A stretch of DNA of 64,000 nucleotides from Pseudomonas fluorescens (GTDB lineage Bacteria > Pseudomonadota > Gammaproteobacteria > Pseudomonadales > Pseudomonadaceae), in contig NZ_CP148752.1 of NCBI RefSeq assembly GCF_040448305.1, forward strand, positions 2,108,001 to 2,172,000, in the 5' to 3' direction. Below are positions 27,086 to 36,781 of the stretch, in pieces (within the stretch, counting starts at the first letter, position 1; the number at the start of each line of letters is the position of its first letter). The notes under the pieces were generated by a model. That model had not been told where the DNA came from, searched no databases, and was given only the letters and a program-made list of their open reading frames with translations. Both the position numbers and the translations under genes were made by a program.

Positions 27086-28702
27086 ATGAGTTCCACAAAA
27101 ATAATAGAGCGAGACAAGATGATGGGACGCTTAAGTTTCCTGGCAGTACTCATACGAAGTTTTTCTGTTCTAGGCATCATAGGGCTGTCGGCCAGTTTGC
27201 CGACGGTTGTCCATGCCAAAGAGACTGGGCAAATAACCTTCGTCCAGGGCTCTGATATAGATACGTTGGATCCTGCCATTTCGCGCAGCGTACCTTCTTA
27301 TAATGTAATTGATCACTTGTTTAACAGGTTGATCGCTTGGGATGGAAAAGATCGCTCCAATTTTGTACCTGATTTGGCAGAGTCATGGTCCAGAACGGAA
27401 GATGGCAAACAATGGACGTTTGTGTTGAAGCAGGGAATCAAATTCCACGATGGTACGGATTTCAATGCTGAGGCTGTGAAGTTCAACCTAGATAGAATTA
27501 GTAACCCTAAATTGGGGTCTCCGCATCGTTCTTTTTATGCGGATATCTTGTCGGTGGAAGCCGTGTCGCCGTATCAGGTACAGATTACGACAAAAAACCC
27601 TTCCCCCACCATGCTGGAACTGCTGGCAAAAGAATCCTCGTCAATGAATAGCCCCACAGCGGTTGCTAAATTCGGACGAGCCTATGGACATCATCCAGTC
27701 GGTACTGGCCCCTACATTTTTGATAGCTGGATACCCAATGATCAGGCCGTCATTGAAAGGAATGCCTCTTTTTATGGAGAGGCGGGGAAGCCTTCCAAAA
27801 TTGTATTTCGGCCAGTAAGAGAGGACTCCTCTCGAGTAATTGAACTGCGGACAAATAATGCTGACGTCGCGGCTAATTTGTCGCCAGAAGCCGCGATCGA
27901 GCTAACGGAACTCAAAAAATCCACATTGCTCCGCGTGCCCAGTACATTCCAGATTTTCTTTGAAATGAACCTGACAAAGCCGCCATTCGATGACGCGCGT
28001 ATACGCCGTGCAGTCAGCATGGCAATTGATCGCGAGGCGTTAGTAAGCAAAGTTCTGCTTGGATATGGAAAGGTGCCTACGGGTCCATTTCCCGAAGGTA
28101 CACAAGCAAGACAGGCGTTTGCTCCGGTCAAGTACGACCCTGAAGCCGCGAAAAAAATCATTAACGAGGTTTATCCAGGAGGCTATCCAGGAACCGTTGT
28201 TATGTGGACCCCCGCGGGACGTTATACCAAGGACCGACAAGTCGCCGAGGTTGTTCAAGGTTATCTCAATGCAGTGGGGCTAAAAACCGAGTTCAAAGTA
28301 TGGGAATGGGCCACTTATCAAAAGAACTTGTATCGCCCTGATCCAGGAAAGGGAACGGGCAAAGGGACCAATGACGCAAACATGTGGTTGCTGGGTACAG
28401 GTATTTCTGATGCGGATATTCGCCTGCGCCGGAAGTTGTCTACGGGTGATCCACAGAATTTAACTGGGTATAGCAATCCTGATGTAGACAAATATCTCAA
28501 ACTTGCCTCTCGTGAGCTGGATGAGAAAAAGCGCATGTCCTATTACGGTCAGATCCAACAGATTCTATGGGAACAGGATGCAGACAATCTGCCTCTTTTT
28601 GACCAAGAGCAAGTTGTCGGCGTGCGCAAAGGTTTGAATGGTCTTGATATTGATTATGAAGGGACCATCGATTTTAAGAATGTAGAACTTATTGACCGGT
28701 GA
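27086..28702 (+). CDS. ABC transporter extracellular solute-binding protein, family 5
   Basis: 538 aa; ATG 27119 is an alternative start giving a tidier signal peptide (MMGRLSFLAVLIRSF... ending VVHA). The body has the SBP_bac_5 features: GSDIDTLDPA, LAESWSRTEDGKQWTFVLKQGIKFHDG, and GTGPYIFDSW. Family members bind peptides, nickel chelates, opines or other large solutes in the periplasm. The operon's lyase suggests an aspartate-derived ligand (inference). Confidence 0.92.
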   Translation: MSSTKIIERDKMMGRLSFLAVLIRSFSVLGIIGLSASLPTVVHAKETGQITFVQGSDIDTLDPAISRSVPSYNVIDHLFNRLIAWDGKDRSNFVPDLAESWSRTEDGKQWTFVLKQGIKFHDGTDFNAEAVKFNLDRISNPKLGSPHRSFYADILSVEAVSPYQVQITTKNPSPTMLELLAKESSSMNSPTAVAKFGRAYGHHPVGTGPYIFDSWIPNDQAVIERNASFYGEAGKPSKIVFRPVREDSSRVIELRTNNADVAANLSPEAAIELTELKKSTLLRVPSTFQIFFEMNLTKPPFDDARIRRAVSMAIDREALVSKVLLGYGKVPTGPFPEGTQARQAFAPVKYDPEAAKKIINEVYPGGYPGTVVMWTPAGRYTKDRQVAEVVQGYLNAVGLKTEFKVWEWATYQKNLYRPDPGKGTGKGTNDANMWLLGTGISDADIRLRRKLSTGDPQNLTGYSNPDVDKYLKLASRELDEKKRMSYYGQIQQILWEQDADNLPLFDQEQVVGVRKGLNGLDIDYEGTIDFKNVELIDR

Positions 28703-28708
28703 TTTAAA

Positions 28709-30214
28709 ATGTCGAATGCACATGCCAACGAAACCCTGTTAACTGATGCTCGTTTGAGTGCCCCTCCTGCTGAGCGCATGGTCAAATACCATGACATTCC
28801 TGCTCTTGAAACCGAGAAGCGGCAATTTCATGAATTCGTTGAAGTTGACCTGGCTCATACCGTAATGCTCGTAGAGCAGAAAATTCTGTCTGCATCCGTA
28901 GGGCAAGCCATCCTGGCGGAGCTTCGACGGATACGGGAAATGTCTCCATCAGATTTTCCGTTTGATGTGAAGAAAGGCAGCTTTCTACTCCAGGTTGAAT
29001 CGTACCTGTTCTCCAAAATTGGTGAAGATTCGGCAGGGCAAATGCATACAGGCCGCAGTCGTATCGACCAAGGTGCGACAGTGCGTCGTCTGTACGACCG
29101 CAAGCGCATTCTTGTCGTGCTGGATCGCATCAATGAATTTCAGGCGGCACTGATTCACAAGGCTGCTCAGCACTCGAGCACGATCATGCCGGGCTATACA
29201 CATATGCAGCACGCTCAGCCCTGGGTCTTTGGCCACTATCTGCTGAGTTTTACTTCGAGACTGCACGATAGTTTCAATCGCCTGATGCAGGCATACAGCA
29301 GGGTCAATCGAAATCCTCTCGGAGCCGTGGGGCTGGCCGGTACCTCCTGGCCTTTGGACCGGGCGCGTACGACGCATTTATTGGGTTTTGACAGCCTTGT
29401 GGAAAACTCCAAACTGGGCCGAGAAGCGTGGTACGCGGCAGAGACAATCGGCGCTTTGTCATTCGTTATGGCTGACTTGAACGACCTCGCTACCGATCTG
29501 CACATCTGGTCGAGTGTCGAATTCGCGACGGTGGAGAGCCACGACGGTTACTGCGGCACCAGCAGCATTTTCCCGCAGAAGAAAAATCCCAGTGGCCTTG
29601 AAACCATCAAGAAGGCAGCGGGTGGGTCCGTTACCTGGCTCAGCACGGCGCTGGCGACGTTCAGGTCCGAAGGGACTGGCGATCAAGCAATGCGTGACTT
29701 GCCATTGATACATGATGCCCTTGCGATCACCGAAGGGATGCTCGATCTGTTCACCGGTATCATCGAAACACTGGTTGTGCATGAGGACCGGATGGCGGCT
29801 CTCTTGTCGGGGAGCTGGTGCACAGCGAGCAATCTCGCCGATGTTATCGTTCGAGATCGAGGTATCTCGTTCCGTCAGGTTCACCACGTGGTGGCGCGCC
29901 TGGTTCGTAACAGCTTGCTCGCCGGTGTATCGCCGGGAATGGTGACGGGTGCTGCACTGGATCAAGCCGCTATGGAAACCATCGGTTCAACGCTCCAGTA
30001 CTCTGACGCGCAGGTCCGCGATACGTTGAATCCGCGTCGGTTTGTTGAAACCCGGATCTCTGCGGGTGGAGTAGGCCCGGGTGAAATCAAGCGGTTGTTG
30101 TCGATTGCGCGAAAAGAGCTTCAGGAGGACTGCGAGTGGGTTTCCCAACATCGGCTGAAGGTCGCCCAATCTCGTGCAGACCTCGATACCGCCATCTCGA
30201 AGATTGTCGATTAA
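28709..30214 (+). CDS. Argininosuccinate-lyase-like C-N lyase of the fumarase/aspartase superfamily
   Basis: 501 aa. Eliminates fumarate from an N-substituted aspartate. Signature GTSSIFPQKKNPSG at about 283-296 contains the catalytic serine loop; HTGRSRID at 113-120 is the second active-site block, but the Asn of HTGRSRND in true argininosuccinate lyases is replaced by Ile; GYTHMQHAQP at 162-171 is the third. This substitution and the ABC-importer context argue for catabolism of another N-succinyl compound, such as ethylenediamine-disuccinate or a related metallophore, not arginine synthesis. Lies 6 bp after the binding-protein gene. Confidence 0.85.
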   Translation: MSNAHANETLLTDARLSAPPAERMVKYHDIPALETEKRQFHEFVEVDLAHTVMLVEQKILSASVGQAILAELRRIREMSPSDFPFDVKKGSFLLQVESYLFSKIGEDSAGQMHTGRSRIDQGATVRRLYDRKRILVVLDRINEFQAALIHKAAQHSSTIMPGYTHMQHAQPWVFGHYLLSFTSRLHDSFNRLMQAYSRVNRNPLGAVGLAGTSWPLDRARTTHLLGFDSLVENSKLGREAWYAAETIGALSFVMADLNDLATDLHIWSSVEFATVESHDGYCGTSSIFPQKKNPSGLETIKKAAGGSVTWLSTALATFRSEGTGDQAMRDLPLIHDALAITEGMLDLFTGIIETLVVHEDRMAALLSGSWCTASNLADVIVRDRGISFRQVHHVVARLVRNSLLAGVSPGMVTGAALDQAAMETIGSTLQYSDAQVRDTLNPRRFVETRISAGGVGPGEIKRLLSIARKELQEDCEWVSQHRLKVAQSRADLDTAISKIVD

Positions 30215-30225
30215 AGGAGCTTCCC

Positions 30226-32070
30226 ATGAACGAGAATTTGGTAGTTCGCGTTAAAAACCTGAGTGTGGGGTTCGGCGCTATTGGGCGCGAATCGACCGTC
30301 GTACGTGACGTTTCGTTTGAGGTGATGCGTGGTCAGACGCTTGCGATCGTTGGCGAGTCCGGTTCCGGTAAATCCGTAACTTCAATGGCGATGATGGGGC
30401 TGATCAAGCGAGCCGGTGGCAGGATTCTTTCAGGTTCGATGGAGCTGCAAACCAAAGACAACAAAGTAATCGATCTGGTATCCGCTCCCGAGTCCGTGAT
30501 GCGTCATCTCAGAGGGTCCTCAATGTCGATGATCTTCCAGGAACCAATGACCTCGCTGAATCCGGTCTTCAAGATAAGCTCTCAACTCACCGAGGCCATT
30601 GTTCTGCATAAGCACTGCAGTCGTGCAGAAGCTGAAGCCCAAGCGTTACGTATGCTGGACCTGGTACGCATCCCTGATGCGAAGCAGATCATGAACCGAT
30701 TTCCCCACGAGCTTTCCGGTGGAATGCGCCAGCGCATCATGATTGCCATGTCACTGGTTTGTGAGCCGACATTGCTGATCGCCGATGAACCGACAACCGC
30801 GCTGGACGTAACAGTCCAGGCGCAGATTCTGCGTATCATCAAGGAGCTGCAAAGCAGCCTGGCAATGGGCGTTATCTTTATCACGCACGATATGGGTGTC
30901 GTGGCAGAAGTCGCAGATAAAGTGATGGTGATGAAAAAAGGCAAGACCGTCGAGCAGGGTTCCGCCAGGGCTATTTTGCAGTCACCTCAGCAACCCTATA
31001 CCCGCGCACTGCTGGCCGCGGTTCCTAAAATTGGTTCAATGCACGGCACTTGTTTGCCCGCGAAATTTCCCTTGATCGATGATAAAACGGCTGAAACCTC
31101 ACCGGAATCGGAGGCACTCTGTAACGTTGCTCCTGATTACAAACATCCGCCTATCCTCAGCGTAAAGTCGTTATCCATTCGCTACGATCTCAAGGGCGGT
31201 CTCTTTGGGAAAGTCAAACGTCGGGTTCATGCCGTCGAAGCCATCGACTTTGACATTTACTCAGGTGAAACACTGGCTCTGGTGGGAGAATCCGGGTGTG
31301 GCAAATCGACCAGCGCGCGCGCAATCGCCGGCCTGATGCCCATACAGGGAGGAGATATCTTCTTCGGTGGTAAAAACCTTGCGTCGTTGAACAAGAGCGG
31401 TTTAAAGACGCTGCGTCGAGACATTCAAATGGTCTTTCAAGACCCTTATGCATCTCTCAACCCGCGACTGACGATCGAGGACAGCCTTTTAGAGCCGCTG
31501 CACGTTCATAACATTGCCCGTGGCGCTGAGGCACGCAAGCAGGTTCGAAACCTGTTGGAGCGAGTTGGGTTGTCTGCTGAACATGCGCAACGTTATCCGC
31601 ACGAGTTTTCCGGAGGACAGCGGCAGCGGATCTGCATCGCGCGCGCGTTGACGCTATCGCCCAAGCTGATCATTGCCGATGAGGCGGTATCGGCACTGGA
31701 CGTGTCCATTCAAGCTCAAGTGATTAATCTTCTGCAGGATTTGCAGCGTGATATGGGGATTTCATTCCTTTTCATCTCCCATGATCTTGCGGTGGTTGAG
31801 CGGGTCAGTCATCGGGTTGGTGTGATGTACCATGGTCGTATTGTTGAAATCGGCCCGCGACGTTCGGTATTCGAAAATCCACACCACGCCTACACCCAGA
31901 AGTTATTAAGCGCAGTTCCTTCGGCTGATTTAAACGTCCCCAGGAAACCGTTCAGCCTTATGGAGGAAGTTGTGCCGAGCAGAATTTACGACATTAACTA
32001 TCAAGCACCGGATGTGAGCTATCTGGAAGTGGCGCCTGGCCACTTTGTTGCTAATTCGGCCATTATGTAG
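30226..32070 (+). CDS. Fused dipeptide-type ABC transporter ATPase (DppD-DppF)
   Basis: 614 aa from ATG 30226 with AAAGGAG upstream. Two complete ATPase domains: first with GESGSGKS, ELSGGMRQR and LLIADEPTTALD; second, from about 310, with GESGCGKST, EFSGGQRQR and LIIADEAVSALD. Each ends with the QPYTRALLAAVP / HAYTQKLLSAVP tail of oligopeptide-type ATPases. Energises the two permeases encoded upstream; the fusion replaces separate D and F subunits. Confidence 0.94.
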   Translation: MNENLVVRVKNLSVGFGAIGRESTVVRDVSFEVMRGQTLAIVGESGSGKSVTSMAMMGLIKRAGGRILSGSMELQTKDNKVIDLVSAPESVMRHLRGSSMSMIFQEPMTSLNPVFKISSQLTEAIVLHKHCSRAEAEAQALRMLDLVRIPDAKQIMNRFPHELSGGMRQRIMIAMSLVCEPTLLIADEPTTALDVTVQAQILRIIKELQSSLAMGVIFITHDMGVVAEVADKVMVMKKGKTVEQGSARAILQSPQQPYTRALLAAVPKIGSMHGTCLPAKFPLIDDKTAETSPESEALCNVAPDYKHPPILSVKSLSIRYDLKGGLFGKVKRRVHAVEAIDFDIYSGETLALVGESGCGKSTSARAIAGLMPIQGGDIFFGGKNLASLNKSGLKTLRRDIQMVFQDPYASLNPRLTIEDSLLEPLHVHNIARGAEARKQVRNLLERVGLSAEHAQRYPHEFSGGQRQRICIARALTLSPKLIIADEAVSALDVSIQAQVINLLQDLQRDMGISFLFISHDLAVVERVSHRVGVMYHGRIVEIGPRRSVFENPHHAYTQKLLSAVPSADLNVPRKPFSLMEEVVPSRIYDINYQAPDVSYLEVAPGHFVANSAIM

Positions 32071-32236
32071 TCGATTAGTTGAAGTCGATCTGCTGCCCTG
32101 TGCCGCTCCAGGGCGGAACTATAAAAATAAAAATTCAATACGCTTCCTGCGAAGTATTGAAGCTATTTAAGTTTGGCAAACAAAAAAAATAACCTCCGGC
32201 TTACAACTGTCTTTACTGTGCATGGGAAAAATATAG

Positions 32237-33580
32237 ATGAACAAGGGCAAAATGGTGCTCGGCCTTACCTTGGCCGCAATATATCAACACGGCTACTCTT
32301 CCGGTTTTCTGGATGACAGCAAAGCCACTGTTAGCTCTCGCTCGCTCTATTTTGAAGGGGATCAGCGTGGGACTAACGGAGTGGATCAGCGCCAGTCAGT
32401 AACAGGTTTGAGATTTGATTTCAGCTCTGGTTACACGCAAGGACTTATAGGGTTCGGGCTTGATATCCAGGGATTGCTGGGTGTGAACCTGGGTGGTGGC
32501 ATTTCTCCTCACAGCACCTCTACCAGTAATACCGTCAGCCCCGTAGATTCAGATGGCACCCCGGTTGATAACTGGAGCCGCCTAGGTGCCAATGCCAAGA
32601 TCAAGCTATCCAAAACCGAGTTGAAGGCAGGCAATGCGCTGGCTCCCAACCTACCGATCCTGGTAGCCAATGACTCGCGCCTTCTTCCTCAGTCCTTTCA
32701 AGGCGCAATGGTTACCTCCAAAGAGTTTGGTGACGTTACCTATACGGCAGGTCAACTAAACCGCGCTATCGGTCGAGCCTCCAGTAACTGGGCCGGCATT
32801 TCTGCGGGGGGGCGCAAGGGTTCCGATGCATTCCGTTTTGCGGGCGCAGACTGGAAGCCCACGAAGGACTTGATGCTTCAGTATTATTATGCGCAACTGG
32901 AAGATTACTACGGTCAATCCTTTCTAGGTTTGATCCATGATTTCCAGATATCACCTGAGCAGTCCTTCAAAACTGATCTGCGCTACTTCAATAGCCATTC
33001 GGATGGAAAAAATGGTAGTAATACCAATTACAAATACAAAAATGGTTATAACGCTGGCGGATTAGGGGAAATAAATAACAATACGTGGTCTGCCGCTTTT
33101 ACTTATACGCTTGGCGGCAATTCACTGACCCTGGGGCATCAGCGCGTCAGTGATGGCGGTGGTATGCCCTATGTTACCAACGGCAACCTGGTTGATGGTC
33201 ACGGGCGCCCGGAGGGAGAAGGAGGCGCCAGCGTCTACCTTTACACCGATATCATGATTAACAACTTTACCCGCGCGGGTGAAAACTCCAGTTTTGGTAT
33301 TTATCGATATGACTTTGCTGGCGTTGGCGTTCCTGGGTTTAAAGCACAATGGACGTACGTCAAAGGTCAGGATATCCGAGGTATTGGTAATGCAACGACC
33401 GGGCGATATAGCGAATGGGAGAGTGATTATCGGTTGGACTATGCGATCCAAAGCGGTTCGCTTAAAGGATTAGGCGTTTCACTTCGTCGCGGAAACTATC
33501 GCACCCAGCTCCCGACAACTACGGCCCAGGATCAGGACCAAACCCGCTTTTACATAAATTACACCTATTCGCTTTGGTAA
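32237..33580 (+). CDS. OprD-family outer-membrane porin
   Basis: 447 aa. Recognised by GFLDDSKATVSSRSLYF near the mature N-terminus, the SRLGANAKIKLSKTELKAGN and DWKPTKDLMLQYYYAQLEDYY blocks, and a C-terminal aromatic residue (W instead of the usual F). OprD channels pass amino acids, carboxylates or peptides. The signal sequence is odd: the hydrophobic core is short and the expected AxA cleavage site reads YQHGYSS. Its position 166 bp after the ABC ATPase suggests it supplies the same solute. Confidence 0.87.
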   Translation: MNKGKMVLGLTLAAIYQHGYSSGFLDDSKATVSSRSLYFEGDQRGTNGVDQRQSVTGLRFDFSSGYTQGLIGFGLDIQGLLGVNLGGGISPHSTSTSNTVSPVDSDGTPVDNWSRLGANAKIKLSKTELKAGNALAPNLPILVANDSRLLPQSFQGAMVTSKEFGDVTYTAGQLNRAIGRASSNWAGISAGGRKGSDAFRFAGADWKPTKDLMLQYYYAQLEDYYGQSFLGLIHDFQISPEQSFKTDLRYFNSHSDGKNGSNTNYKYKNGYNAGGLGEINNNTWSAAFTYTLGGNSLTLGHQRVSDGGGMPYVTNGNLVDGHGRPEGEGGASVYLYTDIMINNFTRAGENSSFGIYRYDFAGVGVPGFKAQWTYVKGQDIRGIGNATTGRYSEWESDYRLDYAIQSGSLKGLGVSLRRGNYRTQLPTTTAQDQDQTRFYINYTYSLW

Positions 33581-33587
33581 CGGTTAG

Positions 33588-33941
33588 CCGGCCAAAAAAA
33601 TTCAACCCCGGTACCAGCCTGGCGGAATTGAATGTTCTAGCCAAAGCTGGGCGGGGATCTACACCTTCTCTAATCACTGCCACCCAAGGCTCCGCGTGTG
33701 GGATGAATTGCAGTATCAGAAGACAGGTGGCTGCATCGAACGGTCCTTCTGGCGCGGTTTCGATGTAGCCTTCATGAAGCTCGACTCGTGCTGCAGCGTG
33801 CCTAAGGTTGCCTGTGCAAGTTTCAACATTTCGGCGGAGGGGGGGACTCCGGCAAACCGCAACTCCGGCTGTCAGTCGGCAAATTCTTTTGCTCAAAGCC
33901 ATCGCCGCTCCGAGCATCAGCACGCGGCCTGCGGATGGCAC
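33588..33941 (-). pseudogene. Remnant of a class I SAM-dependent methyltransferase
   Basis: The minus frame carries RVLMLGAA (degenerate motif I), then AARVELHEGYIETAPEGPFDAATCLLILQF, a typical motif II/III region of small methyltransferases. The glycine-rich motif is damaged and the reading frame runs into unrelated sequence at both ends. There is no start site or ribosome site. Decayed gene. Confidence 0.6.
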
Positions 33942-34210
33942 ACTTTCTCAGAGGAGGAATGTTGCAATCCGTTGCAGGGAATCAAAATCTGGGACCTGTC
34001 TGACGGGGCCCTTGGCGTAGCGTGCGACAGCTACGGGGTCTGAAACCACGTCAAAAAAGCTCTTTTATCTCTTAGAAAATACTGACCTTACTTGTGCCGC
34101 ACAACACTGGTAAACGAATTACGGAGCGCGCGCTTTCGTCACGCCCGTGTAAAAATCCCTCATCGATTTGGCTGATAAAATCCGCTGATTACCTGCTTGG
34201 AGACCCAACG

Positions 34211-34615
34211 ATGCCGTACCGTGAAATCATCATTCCAGACTCTATGAGGCCCATCGTTGAACGAGCGGGTTACGTCCCAGCAGTCAAGTTCGGCGACACA
34301 CTGTACTGTGCCGGTCAGGTGGGAAGAACTCCTGAACTGGACGTTATCCAAGATCCTGAGCAACAGTTCATCAGCGCCTGGGAAAATCTTGACCGCGTGC
34401 TCGCCGCTGGAGGCTGCAGCTTTGAGGATGTGGTCGAGATGACTACCTATCACATGGGTATGTCGCAGCATATGCCCTTGTTTCGTGAGGTGAAGAATCG
34501 GGTATTCCCCAAAGGTCTTTGCGCTTGGACGTGCATAGGTGTCAGTGAATTGGCACATCCGGGACTGTTGGTGGAAATCAAGTGTGTGGCAGTGCGGCAA
34601 ACTTATAGTGAGTGA
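34211..34615 (+). CDS. RidA/YjgF-family protein
   Basis: 134 aa from ATG 34211. Rid fold with LYCAGQVGRTPELDV (about 33-47), ENLDRVLAAGGCSFEDVVEMTTYH and a C-terminal AHPGLLVEIKCVAV segment. RidA proteins hydrolyse reactive enamines/imines; this one has C-A-W rather than the R-x-x-x-x-x-V of true RidA, so it may be a Rid2-7 relative. It could handle an unstable amine intermediate from the lyase operon upstream, but the intervening remnant makes that uncertain. Confidence 0.83.
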   Translation: MPYREIIIPDSMRPIVERAGYVPAVKFGDTLYCAGQVGRTPELDVIQDPEQQFISAWENLDRVLAAGGCSFEDVVEMTTYHMGMSQHMPLFREVKNRVFPKGLCAWTCIGVSELAHPGLLVEIKCVAVRQTYSE

Positions 34616-34840
34616 AGTATTTCCTTCGCTCGATGCTCAGTTTTTGCGGATCGGATTAACATATAGAATTAGAGCCGTCACCGCGCCAACCAAAGCATCC
34701 AGAGACCAAGTCTTGTCACGGCCTGCAAGGAAGGCCCGTGAGTGTTGAGACATCTCCTCGCCGCTTCATATTAACGCCAGCCGTTCTAGCGGATAGTCTG
34801 CTGTCGAGTGCTGCCTGTCGCAATAGGCAGCAAACGACCC

Positions 34841-35111
34841 AGAGTGTGTAAAAACGCTTCACCAAAATTGAAGTATGCGCATCTACGTTAAATCTGAAAT
34901 TTATCGGCACGTCAGCAGATGTGGATTTCGCGTAGAAACGCGATTTCCAGTCCGATTTTGAGTACCTGTCGCGCTCAAAAACGTTTGACAGTCGGGACTG
35001 GAGCAAAAATCGCGCTCCTACGCAAATTTCTGGTCTGCTGATACACAAGCACCAGCAGATTTTACGTAGCAACGCAGACTTCAAAACGGCGCATGCGTTT
35101 TTACACACTCT
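34841..35111. repeat. Composite family A element (two elements fused)
   Basis: Ends AGAGTGTGTAAAAACG (34841-34856) and CGTTTTTACACACTCT (35096-35111). The left ~143 bp match copy 2 (12721) in reverse. From 34984 the sequence instead matches the reverse of copy 1 (3532) with divergence. It is preceded by a dispersed-palindrome copy (34803-34840). Length 271 bp against about 158 for single elements. Confidence 0.7.
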
Positions 35112-35969
35112 GGACCCAAAGCAGCCTCTCAGGCTCCTCATCTGTTAGCTAAAAAAACAACCCATAACCAGGGTCGCTTCAGTCTATTTAAACTGGCAAG
35201 CTACAAACTCCTCTCGTCTAGAGGGTGTTTTCTAGCGATATCGATGGTGGAATCAGTAAGATTTAAGTGGCTTCGGACGTCATTCATGATCACTCGCTCT
35301 TAATAGATTAAAGCAGTAGTGGCATGAGCTCATTTATTACAGAGACAAGACAAAGCGTCCAATCTTCATTGAAGATACTGGCGATCATTTTTTTTATGCG
35401 GTGGCGCAGAGCAGTCAGCCGTGTGCCTCTCTGCAAAAAACGTCGATGCCACGGATGGTTTACACGGTGACGCAGAAGCTATGAGGGCAGTCGCCGCAGC
35501 CGTTCTGAACTGGCCAGGTTCGGACTGCCGGAAGATGAAAGGCATTGTTCAGGAATCGATAAGTCGGGACAGATAGGTGGATTACAGCAGGTGAAAGTCT
35601 AGCGTTTAACGGTCTCGGCGTTCGGTGCAGAACATCTCAGCGGGGCGTGGGTATCTTTCAAATAGGGAACGGTCAGACTTTTATCCCTGGTCAAAAACAA
35701 CCAACTTTACGTGCCTTGAAAAAGTACCCGCGTTGAATGACTGATTGAAAACATTACAAAGGCTGTAAAATTTGGATTTGAATAGTTGGTAAACCTCTGC
35801 CTCGACCATCCGTGAGAAAGAAGACAACCTAACTTCCACGACCTTGCATCACAATAATGCGGCTGTTGGGTATGGCATTCTTTATGGCAAGGCAAGGCCA
35901 GTACCACGACGGTCACCCTTTTCCGATACCAACCCTCGAATCGATAAAGTACCGATAAATCGTTCTTCA
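35112..35969. other. Gap without recognisable gene
   Basis: About 860 bp of mixed composition. No frame on either strand shows homology, a ribosome site or plausible codon use. Confidence 0.6.
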
Positions 35970-35981
35970 ATGGAGCTATCC

Positions 35982-36200
35982 ATGGCGTCAGGGCAGTGTC
36001 TGTGCGGGGCTGCACGCTTTTTCCTTGGGTTGAACCACGATTCTTTTATCGCTGCCACTTCACCCTATGCCGCAAAGAAACCGGGGTGGGCCATAATCTT
36101 GCCACGCTGGTCAAGGCGCGCGACTTTCGATGGGATGAAGGGCATGGCGCGATCACCAGTTAGCTCAAAACCAGTGGGCAGCCTGACCAAAATTCGGTTC
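35982..36200 (+). pseudogene. Remnant of a GFA/CENP-V family protein
   Basis: Starts MASGQCLCGAARF, the zinc-binding GxCxCGAxRF opening of glutathione-dependent formaldehyde-activating-like proteins. The second cysteine pair (RCHFTLCRKETG) is present only in the next frame, followed by ARDFRWDEGHGAITS and a stop. A frameshift near 36035 and truncation make it non-functional. Confidence 0.65.
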
Positions 36201-36215
36201 ACCGCCGTCCACTAT

Positions 36216-36317
36216 TGGCCGATTTCTACCTGTCGTGACGGGCCGCAATCGACCGTAGCTGTGTAAAAACGTAGCCACTGTTTTGAAGTCTGAGTCGCTA
36301 CGTAAAATCTGTCCAAT
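36216..36317. repeat. Dispersed palindrome plus truncated family A element
   Basis: Palindrome copy at 36216-36256 (GGCCGATTTCTACCTGTC, then GGGCCGCAATCGACC) followed immediately by 61 bp of the left end of family A (TGTGTAAAAACG, then a stretch matching 3548-3590). The right half is missing. Confidence 0.65.
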
Positions 36318-36384
36318 CGCCGCCGCTCAGATGTGCCGTTCGCATATGCCCGTTTGGAGATTAGGTCGAGCGCGCCGGCGCGAT

Positions 36385-36573
36385 TCAGGGTGTAGCTGAG
36401 TCGCTCGACTTAGGCGTCAGAACTATCGCGCCGTCGATCACTTCAATGGTCAGTACGTCGCTGATGCTCAATCCTAAACTGGCGAGTAGGTCAGGCGGCA
36501 AGTCAATGATGACGTCGCCGCTTCCATCCGCAGGGTCTTGGCATTTCACTGTCCAGCGCTGGGCTTCGGTCAT
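36385..36573 (-). CDS. AbrB/MazE-type swapped-hairpin protein (orphan antitoxin)
   Basis: 62 aa from ATG 36573 (MTEAQRWTVKCQ); an ATG at 36612 gives 75 aa. Contains a SpoVT/AbrB beta-hairpin core, DVIIDLPPDLLASLGLSISDVLTIEVIDGAIVL in outline. Such proteins are antitoxins or transition-state regulators. No toxin gene is adjacent on either side, so it may be a remnant of a pair or an independent regulator. Confidence 0.7.
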   Translation of the reverse strand: MTEAQRWTVKCQDPADGSGDVIIDLPPDLLASLGLSISDVLTIEVIDGAIVLTPKSSDSATP

Positions 36574-36781
36574 GATGTTACTCACACTTTGGTCTTCGCG
36601 GGGATGATTCATTATGATCGCGAGGTCTTCGCCAGTTGAAGCGTGATGCTGACTGCTGATGACCTCTTCTGGTCATTTTCTGCCTGTCACGACCGGTTGA
36701 ATCCACAACTCATAGTGGGCGAGATCAAGCAGCGAGAGCCTGCTAGCCTTGAGTGTCAGCTAGCATACAAGAGTACTGACG

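Noticed and set aside
35707..36015. 102-codon minus-strand gene
   Set aside because: No ribosome site, unusual composition, and overlaps the recognisable GFA-family remnant on the other strand.
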